A stretch of 10,925 nt of DNA from CAYJRW01 sp964372865 (GTDB lineage: Bacteria; Patescibacteriota; Minisyncoccia; Minisyncoccales; 2-12-FULL-40-12), in assembly GCA_964372865.1 (NCBI GenBank), contig CAYJRW010000018.1, positions 1-10,925 on the forward strand, in the 5' to 3' direction. How positions within the stretch are numbered: position 1 is the stretch's first letter; each line of letters opens with the position of its first letter. Below, in pieces: positions 5,728 through 10,925 of the stretch. The translations under genes and the position numbers were made by a program. The notes under the pieces were generated by a model that was given only the letters and a program-made list of their open reading frames with translations, was not told the DNA's origin and ran no database searches.

Positions 5728-7003
5728 GATACAAAGCTGCCATAGTTAGGCCCGCAAAAAACCAATAGGTCATATTTGCTTTTACGACTATAAAGGCGTC
5801 AACGACGATGGACATAAAAAGCATGGTCAAAGTTGTTACTATTAAACCTGCTCCAAGGCCTGCAGTCAAATCTTCATTTCGTTTGAACCCTTTCCAGGCA
5901 ATGTTAAGAATAGCGGCCATAAGAACTAAAAAAGCGATGCTTCCAACAATGCCTGTTTCTATAAAATTGCGCAGGTAATGATTGTGGCTTTCAGGACCCA
6001 ACAAAATAGCGCCTTTGCCATAACCAAATACATAAATTAATGGACGTTGAATAGTTTCCTGAATTAAGGTATGTCGAATAGCTTCCTGGAGCTGAAGTGC
6101 TGAGACGGCAAAACGAGTTCTTTGTGTGTCAGGCAATAAATCCGAAGGAGATAGTATCTCCATCAAACGCTCAGCGCCTGCAAGATTGGGAAGTATCAAG
6201 GCAAAATAGACAAAAAATGTAAAAGAGATAACTAAGATAAAAAGCCAGAAAGAAGCTATTACAGCTTTTAGGGTTTTTTCTTTTAAAATATAAAAAAGCA
6301 TACTAACTGCTAAAGCAAAGAAAAGCCCAACAAGAACTGTTTTGGAAAGAGCGCCGAGTATGCCGGCGATAATAGTCAAAATTGCCACAAGATGGAGGTA
6401 TTCTTTTTTTAGCGAAATGCCTTTTCTCCAAAAAGAATACAGCCACCAATTGAACAAAAAAATAAATAAAAGCAAAAAGAAAGCGCCGGTCGGAAAAACT
6501 CCCCATTCATTGAGAGCAGAAGTTCCATACTCTCCCCTTCTACCTATTACAAAAAGCTGCATTAATACCCAGGCTATGTTGGCTAACCCCACTAAAAGCC
6601 ATGCCCGTATCAAGGTATTTAACGCAAGTAAATTTCTGAGGTGAAAAAAAGTAAAAAAATACACAAAAAAGAGCTGCAGTTCTTTGGCAAAATAAAAAGC
6701 TCCTCTCACAATATTTAAATTTCCTAAAAGCAAGTTAATCAACAAGCTCAAGAAACCTGCGCCCAACCAAAAAAGTATTGGTAATAAAAGGGGCGGCTTT
6801 TCCATTTTCCCCTGCCTTGATTTTAAGATGGCGGCCATCCAGAAAAAGAACAAAATAAGAATCCAGATATCTTCTCCTCGGATATCAATCACCCGTTCCA
6901 ATCCTCTGATGGTGCCAATGGGAAAACGAGGAGTCAGTCCAATCGTCAGCGCCAGAACGATTAATAAAAGCGTGGGCAAAATTATTTTTTTAAAATCTGT
7001 CAT
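5699..7003 (-). CDS. O-antigen ligase/polymerase-like membrane protein (WaaL/Wzy type)
   Basis: The 434-residue protein is almost entirely hydrophobic, with roughly 10-12 membrane helices and one large external loop between about residues 275 and 345. That loop ends in GPESHNHYLRNFIETG, with S339-H-N-H342-Y. The (S/A)-H-N-x-(Y/F)-L...E-x-G signature is shared by Wzy polymerases and WaaL ligases (Wzy_C/O-antigen ligase family), whose periplasmic-face loop carries catalytic Arg/His residues. Such proteins polymerise or transfer undecaprenyl-linked glycans outside the cytoplasmic membrane. If the organism is a CPR bacterium without an outer membrane, the acceptor would be something other than lipid A, such as a protein or cell wall. 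It heads the leftward unit, diverging from the flippase over 37 bases, and overlaps the methyltransferase start. The sequence does not separate ligase from polymerase. Confidence 0.85.
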   Translation of the reverse strand: MTDFKKIILPTLLLIVLALTIGLTPRFPIGTIRGLERVIDIRGEDIWILILFFFWMAAILKSRQGKMEKPPLLLPILFWLGAGFLSLLINLLLGNLNIVRGAFYFAKELQLFFVYFFTFFHLRNLLALNTLIRAWLLVGLANIAWVLMQLFVIGRRGEYGTSALNEWGVFPTGAFFLLLFIFLFNWWLYSFWRKGISLKKEYLHLVAILTIIAGILGALSKTVLVGLFFALAVSMLFYILKEKTLKAVIASFWLFILVISFTFFVYFALILPNLAGAERLMEILSPSDLLPDTQRTRFAVSALQLQEAIRHTLIQETIQRPLIYVFGYGKGAILLGPESHNHYLRNFIETGIVGSIAFLVLMAAILNIAWKGFKRNEDLTAGLGAGLIVTTLTMLFMSIVVDAFIVVKANMTYWFFAGLTMAALYHGAKEKSRN

Positions 7004-7018
7004 TTAAACTTTTTCTGA

Positions 7019-7030
7019 ATTATATATAAT
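7019..7030. promoter_or_regulatory. Symmetric divergent promoter core between ligase and flippase
   Basis: ATTATATATAAT is a perfect 12-bp palindrome holding a consensus -10 box in each direction: TATAAT at 7025-7030 for the flippase and TATAAT at 7024-7019 for the ligase. Spacing predicts flippase +1 near 7037, four bases before its ATG, and ligase +1 near 7012, a leader of about nine bases. Neither side has a good -35 box, so an activator could be needed. All 37 intergenic bases are used by this core and the short leaders. Confidence 0.55.
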
Positions 7031-7040
7031 AGATGAATAT

Positions 7041-8282
7041 ATGGATAAACTCAAGCATACATTCCAGCAATTCATCTTTTGGTCTGAAAAATACACCGGC
7101 ACCAGTATGAACTATGTGGTGGGCGGAGGACTTTGGTTAATAGGAGGAAAACTCGCTCTCCTGATTATTTCTTTTGTTTTGATGCTGGCTTTTGCCAACT
7201 GGCTGCCAAGAGAAACCTACGGCAAATACCAGTACCTCATCGCCATAATATCAACTCTTTCCATATTCGCTCTTCCCGGAATTCACACATCATTAGTAAA
7301 GAGCATAGCCCAAGGAAAGGAAGGAACACTGAGTTTAGCCATGCGCGAGAAAATAAGGTGGGGACTGCTTGGCTCTTTTTTTGCCTTTCTAATAGGTGTT
7401 TGGTATTTTTGGCAGGGCAACCAGCTTTTGGCAGCGGCTTTTTTCATGGGGGCGGTATTTTTGCCTCTTCTTGAGTCGTTTCAGATTTATCTTTATTTTT
7501 GGAACGGAAAGAAGAGATTTGACATGCAAGCAAAATATGAAGTGTTTTCTGCGGCGATGGTGGCCTTAACTCTCTTAGCCGCGCTTTATATCAGCGACAA
7601 CCTGTTAGTAATTATTTTCGCCTTTCTCTTTGGCCACACTGTTTTTGACTGGCTGCTTTACAGAAAAACTCTCAGGTACGTTGTGCGAAAAGAAGAGAGC
7701 TTGGAAGCAATATCTTTTGGCAAACACCTAACCATTATGGGTTTCCTTTCCGTGGCGGCAACTCACCTGGACAAACTATTGCTGTGGAAATTCCTGGGAG
7801 CGGCTGAGGTCGCTGTCTACTCTTTCGCCCAGCTGCCGATCACCAAAATAATCAATGTCATTCCCATTACCTCATTGGCCTTGCCAAGGTTGGGCGAATA
7901 CGACATAAAAGGGAAGAAGCTGAACATTATAAAAAAGTTCTATAAGTTGTTTTTTGTTTTCTTGCCTCTTGCTTTGCTTTTAGCTCTGGCTGCTCCACTA
8001 ATATATAAACTATTGCTGCCGCAGTACTTGGAATCAGTTATCTACTTTCAGGCGCTTTCTTTGCTGATTGCTTTGTCGCCGTTTTCTCTTCTAAATGCCG
8101 CCTTGGTTGCTGACTTGCGCCAAAAGGACTTATACGTAATCAACACAGCTTCGCCTATCTTGAAAATAGCGCTTTTTCTGATGCTTACTCCATTTTGGGG
8201 AATCTGGGGCGTGGCAGCCACCATGCTTATCATCCAAGTTATCATCAGCTGCCTCACCCTATTTTACTTCCTTAAAATCTAG
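7041..8282 (+). CDS. Polysaccharide/oligosaccharide flippase (Wzx-like, MOP superfamily)
   Basis: The 413-residue protein has about 12 hydrophobic helices, starting with GGGLWLIGGKLALLIISFVLML and followed by the charged loop LPRETYGKYQYLIAI. That pattern, first helix then P-x-x-x-Y-G-x-Y/F, is typical of Polysacc_synt (PF01943) flippases. Around residues 239-255 (FLSVAATHLDKLLLWKF) lies the second-half counterpart, where a D-(K/R) in the helix is conserved. These proteins move undecaprenyl-linked glycans across the cytoplasmic membrane. The length is at the short end of the family. It is the only plus-strand gene within the glycan cluster, with no Shine-Dalgarno site and a predicted leader of about four bases. 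Its last 11 bases overlap the convergent GT4 gene and no terminator lies between them. Family confidence is high; the glycan is unknown. Confidence 0.9.
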   Translation: MDKLKHTFQQFIFWSEKYTGTSMNYVVGGGLWLIGGKLALLIISFVLMLAFANWLPRETYGKYQYLIAIISTLSIFALPGIHTSLVKSIAQGKEGTLSLAMREKIRWGLLGSFFAFLIGVWYFWQGNQLLAAAFFMGAVFLPLLESFQIYLYFWNGKKRFDMQAKYEVFSAAMVALTLLAALYISDNLLVIIFAFLFGHTVFDWLLYRKTLRYVVRKEESLEAISFGKHLTIMGFLSVAATHLDKLLLWKFLGAAEVAVYSFAQLPITKIINVIPITSLALPRLGEYDIKGKKLNIIKKFYKLFFVFLPLALLLALAAPLIYKLLLPQYLESVIYFQALSLLIALSPFSLLNAALVADLRQKDLYVINTASPILKIALFLMLTPFWGIWGVAATMLIIQVIISCLTLFYFLKI

Positions 8283-9270
8283 CCAAAAGTTGGAGCCAGT
8301 CATTTTTAAATCTATCTGCGGTAAAATTTTTGGCAAAGTTATAACCCGCTTCTCCTAGCTTTTGTCTTTCTTCTGGATGGTTTAGCAGATATTCCACTTT
8401 CTCTGCTAACGAATTAAAATCTTCATAGATTATTTGCTTTCCTCCCTCCAATAATTCTCTCATGCCTCCTTGGCCTGAGCCAATGACGGGTCTTTTTAGA
8501 AGCATTGCCTCATGAGTGGTCCTGCACCAGCCTTCCGGAAATTGCGACATAGTAACAACTACCGAAGCTGCTGCCAAGAGTTTTAAATAATCTTCATAGC
8601 CAACTTGCAAATTTTTAGCAGGAATTCTTACCTGCTGCTCGCCCGAGGTAACCAGGTGGGCATTAATGTGCTTTAAAGCCTCGTAGCTATCAGCCACTCC
8701 TTTTGCTTTTTGGCAATCGCCCAAGTACACAATGGGTTTTCCAAGAAGTTTGTATTTTTTTTTAAACTGCTCAATTTTGTCTAAAGGTATATTATAAAGC
8801 GCTGGTTCAAAGCCGTTATAAATAAGACGGACATTGCGATAACCCTTTTTTTCAAAGAACTTTTGCCAAAATTTGGAAACAACAACGATAGTCTCAACTT
8901 TTCTTAAATTTTGCAAAATTAAGGGGGTGAGAAAGAAAAACATAAACTTTACCAATGGAGACGCAAGAGAATAATCAATATGGTGCACAAGAGCTATGGT
9001 CTTTGACGGTTTTTTGTTTAAAAGTATACAAGAGTCCCAATCCCTGATCACTACATCGTAATCCCTTGCATTAACTGATTTCAAAAGGTTTCTCAGTACT
9101 TTTATAATTTTTAAGTATAAAGGCATTTCGTTGTCAGGAGATAAATTTAAGCTGGAAACCTGAAAATGACCGGATATTTCGTCTCCAAGCATGGCTGCAT
9201 AAACAAAGCCGCCTTTGCCCTTGACCGGTTTATATGTTGAAATAAGCACTTTTTTTAGTTCTTGCTGCAT
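8272..9270 (-). CDS. Family 4 glycosyltransferase (GT-B fold)
   Basis: This 332-residue retaining-type GT4 enzyme has an N-terminal acceptor domain (about 1-165) with IVVVSKFWQKFFEKKG and LIYNGFEPALY at the domain junction. The C-terminal donor domain opens with KPIVYLGDCQKAKG. The diagnostic E-x7-E motif is E246 to E254 in PEGWCRTTHEA, followed by RPVIGSGQGGMREL, the donor diphosphate-binding loop, and a C-terminal helix. It should add a sugar from an NDP-sugar to the growing lipid-linked glycan on the cytoplasmic side. There is no membrane segment beyond a hydrophobic patch near 105-120. Its ATG lies 16 bases inside the end of the FkbM gene, so translation is probably coupled. Its stop overlaps the convergent flippase stop. 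The specificity is unknown. Confidence 0.92.
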   Translation of the reverse strand: MQQELKKVLISTYKPVKGKGGFVYAAMLGDEISGHFQVSSLNLSPDNEMPLYLKIIKVLRNLLKSVNARDYDVVIRDWDSCILLNKKPSKTIALVHHIDYSLASPLVKFMFFFLTPLILQNLRKVETIVVVSKFWQKFFEKKGYRNVRLIYNGFEPALYNIPLDKIEQFKKKYKLLGKPIVYLGDCQKAKGVADSYEALKHINAHLVTSGEQQVRIPAKNLQVGYEDYLKLLAAASVVVTMSQFPEGWCRTTHEAMLLKRPVIGSGQGGMRELLEGGKQIIYEDFNSLAEKVEYLLNHPEERQKLGEAGYNFAKNFTADRFKNDWLQLLARF

Positions 9271-10112
9271 AAAATGTCTATATAGCCGGATTTAGATAAC
9301 TCCGGTTTTTCCAAGGGCAGAATCTGGCTGAAACCAAGGTCTCGCAGCTGTTTTAAAAAGTCGTCGGGCGCAACACCGGCCAGAGACAGAGCTCCGGCAT
9401 TAAATTCCACGACAAGCTTCAAGTTTTTTGACCGCCTTATCGTTTTTTCAGCGCCTCTTAATACTCTGGATTCCGCCCCTTCAACGTCTATTTTCATAAA
9501 ATCAACACTTCCCATTAAGCCAAGCTCTTCTAAAACGTCGTCTAAAAGCTCTGCTCTGACTTTCAGCTTTTGCTTTAGCTCATAACCCGCAGGGTCTCTC
9601 TCAGTTAGCGCGGAAACGTCGTAAAAACTGTGTTTCCCCGACCCTTTGACTTCAAAAAATTCAACAGTTTCTCTTTTGTCAGAAAGAGCAAAGGGGAAGA
9701 GTTTAAGGTTGGGATATACTGAGGGCGGAACATTAAAAGAAAGGAGTTCAAAAGTTGCGGGATGGGGCTCAAACGCCAAAACGTTACCTTCTGGGCCTGC
9801 AAGCTCTGAAAAAATTCTGGTGTAATATCCAATGTGCGCGCCTGCATCAACCACAACCATGCCTGGCCTGATAATCTTCTTGCATGCTTTCAGGGTCTCT
9901 GACTCATACCACCTCAAAAGAAATCTCAGCCTGGTGCCCCAGGGGTCTGTCTGAAAAAGCTTCATTCTTTTTTGAAAAGAAAGCAGTTTGATTAGAGGTT
10001 CTGCAAAAAATTTTACCGGCCAGGAGTTATTCCCTAAATATCTACCTCCAAGAATACGTCTCCTAAACCCCTGGTATATTCTTGAAACGTAAAACTCTTT
10101 TCGAGCATTCAT
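9255..10112 (-). CDS. FkbM family SAM-dependent methyltransferase
   Basis: The 285-residue protein carries the FkbM (Methyltransf_21) signature. Motif I is VVVDAGAHIGYYT (86-98), E115 in LAFEPHPATFELL ends the second strand and would contact the SAM ribose, and MKIDVEGAE (206-214) is the strongly conserved family box. VVEFNAG (234-240) follows near the C-terminus. FkbM enzymes O-methylate hydroxyls and are common in surface-glycan and polyketide clusters, so a sugar O-methylation is the likely role. The first 80 residues are a basic, partly hydrophobic lead that may dock it to the membrane. The gene starts 27 bases after the upstream glycosyltransferase and overlaps the GT4 gene by 16 bases. 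Only a weak AAGAG-like site precedes the ATG, inside a tandem repeat. Confidence 0.9.
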   Translation of the reverse strand: MNARKEFYVSRIYQGFRRRILGGRYLGNNSWPVKFFAEPLIKLLSFQKRMKLFQTDPWGTRLRFLLRWYESETLKACKKIIRPGMVVVDAGAHIGYYTRIFSELAGPEGNVLAFEPHPATFELLSFNVPPSVYPNLKLFPFALSDKRETVEFFEVKGSGKHSFYDVSALTERDPAGYELKQKLKVRAELLDDVLEELGLMGSVDFMKIDVEGAESRVLRGAEKTIRRSKNLKLVVEFNAGALSLAGVAPDDFLKQLRDLGFSQILPLEKPELSKSGYIDILCSKN

Positions 10113-10115
10113 ATC

Positions 10116-10137
10116 TTAGTTTTCTCTTAGTTTTCTC
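10116..10137. repeat. Tandem 11-bp direct repeat before the FkbM gene
   Basis: TTAGTTTTCTC occurs twice back to back (10116-10126 and 10127-10137). On the coding strand this reads GAGAAAACTAA twice just before the FkbM ATG, so the repeat makes up nearly the whole 27-base gap. It duplicates the only weak ribosome-binding-like purine tract. Confidence 0.7.
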
Positions 10138-10139
10138 GC

Positions 10140-10925
10140 TTACAAACGCTTGGCTAACGCCTTTAGCCAGCGCACACGCTTGAATAATAGCCACATTAGA
10201 GTAAATAACGGGGCAAGCAGGCGGAGCTGAATTATTTTTCCGCGGCTCATCACAGGATATAAAAGCTGATTTTCTTTTTTATTAGAAACACACTTTGTGC
10301 CGCGTTCCTCCGGGCTGGCACCAGGCTCCAGCTCTTTCACAACAAAAGCAGGTATAGACCCGACTGCGGCAAAACCATGAGAATACAGGATTGTTTCATA
10401 ATTAAAATCAGATGAAAGCGACCTATCTATCTTTCCAAACCATAACTCCTGAGCTGAACTCAAATCAATGCCCAAATGCTGGCCGTAGAACTTATATAAA
10501 CCGAATGCTGTCGCTATTGGAGGGTAGTTATTAACTAATAGCTTGGCGGCTTCTCTCGTAAAAACAATCATGCCTGCTCCAATATTCCAATTAACGGTAT
10601 ACCCTTCTCTATATTCTAAAACTCTGCTTTCAAAATTTCTGACTGTGGCCGCACCGGCTGCGATTCCGTCTCGGGCTGAAAGCCTAAACAATTGCATCAG
10701 CTTGGCAAACCAGCCCTTTTTAAACAGAATGTCGTTTTCAATTAGCCCGCAGTAATCATACCTTAGTTCCAACAACCTTTTTAATCCAAATTGAATTGTT
10801 TTGTCAGGTCCCCCTTTAATGTCTAAATAATATTCCCTAAGTTTTGCGTTCTTAAAAGGATAAATTTTAGGTAGTTTACGTGCTTCATTATTTTCGCTGC
10901 CGTCCAACCACAAAATATCGTATCC
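10140..10925 (-). CDS. Family 2-like glycosyltransferase (GT-A), 5' end cut by window edge
   Basis: The frame is open to the right edge, so 261 residues of the C-terminal part are visible; a TTG at 10913 is in frame but probably not the start. The visible part begins GYDILWLDGSENNEA, which resembles the GT2 strand carrying the V-D-(D/N/G)-x-S donor-binding motif. An acidic E-N-D in CGLIENDILFKKGWF (about residues 63-65) sits where the metal-binding DXD of GT-A enzymes is expected. GAGMIVFTREAAKLL fits the acceptor-side segment after the DXD. The C-terminus is a hydrophobic stretch (LRLLAPLFTLMWLLF) followed by basic residues, a likely membrane anchor. It precedes the FkbM and GT4 genes in one leftward unit. 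The GT-A assignment is good; the exact family and sugar are not resolved. Confidence 0.75.
   Translation of the reverse strand, partial: GYDILWLDGSENNEARKLPKIYPFKNAKLREYYLDIKGGPDKTIQFGLKRLLELRYDYCGLIENDILFKKGWFAKLMQLFRLSARDGIAAGAATVRNFESRVLEYREGYTVNWNIGAGMIVFTREAAKLLVNNYPPIATAFGLYKFYGQHLGIDLSSAQELWFGKIDRSLSSDFNYETILYSHGFAAVGSIPAFVVKELEPGASPEERGTKCVSNKKENQLLYPVMSRGKIIQLRLLAPLFTLMWLLFKRVRWLKALAKRL

Noticed and set aside
7133..7474. Open frame overlapping the flippase gene in another plus-strand frame
   Set aside because: It is a shifted reading of the flippase, with low-complexity, charged sequence and no family resemblance.

Overview
The window is a stretch of bacterial surface-glycan biosynthesis DNA. 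It is AT-rich by eye, and the genes are tightly packed, often overlapping by 11-29 bases or separated by only a few. TGA and TAA/TAG are all used as ordinary stops, so the standard bacterial code fits. The small single-domain enzymes, the near absence of Shine-Dalgarno sites in the cluster and the very short leaders suggest a reduced-genome lineage such as Patescibacteria/CPR (for example Parcubacteria). This is inference from style and protein flavour; no rRNA or phylogenetic marker is present.

Left edge (1-1282): the 5' end of a DegT/DnrJ/EryC1/StrS-type sugar aminotransferase runs leftward off the window from what looks like a leaderless promoter. Divergent to it is a lone plus-strand PP2C-like phosphatase gene with a strong ribosome binding site. 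It ends at a strong hairpin terminator that can also serve the leftward operon arriving from the right.

Centre (1283-7003, all leftward): in transcription order, an O-antigen ligase/polymerase-like membrane protein, a class I SAM methyltransferase, a family 2 glycosyltransferase (GT2), a small PglC-type phosphoglycosyl transferase, and a TPP-dependent E1 alpha/beta pair resembling 2-oxoacid dehydrogenase E1. Two intergenic regions carry unexplained structure. One holds a GC-rich multi-hairpin element next to a vestigial second GT2 start (4833-4956). The other holds a 34-bp interrupted palindrome (3849-3882).

Right (7041-10925): a Wzx/MATE-like flippase is the only plus-strand gene inside the cluster. 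It diverges from the ligase over 37 bases containing a symmetric promoter core, and it overlaps tail-to-tail with the next leftward operon. That operon consists of a glycosyltransferase cut by the window edge, an FkbM methyltransferase and a family 4 glycosyltransferase (GT4).

Together the genes cover most steps of lipid-linked glycan assembly. The phosphoglycosyl transferase primes the carrier lipid, three glycosyltransferases extend it, two methyltransferases decorate it, the flippase exports it and the ligase/polymerase joins or polymerises it. The aminotransferase, and possibly the E1 pair, would supply modified sugars or acyl/branch groups. The E1 pair has no E2 or E3 partner here and is the best candidate for unusual chemistry.
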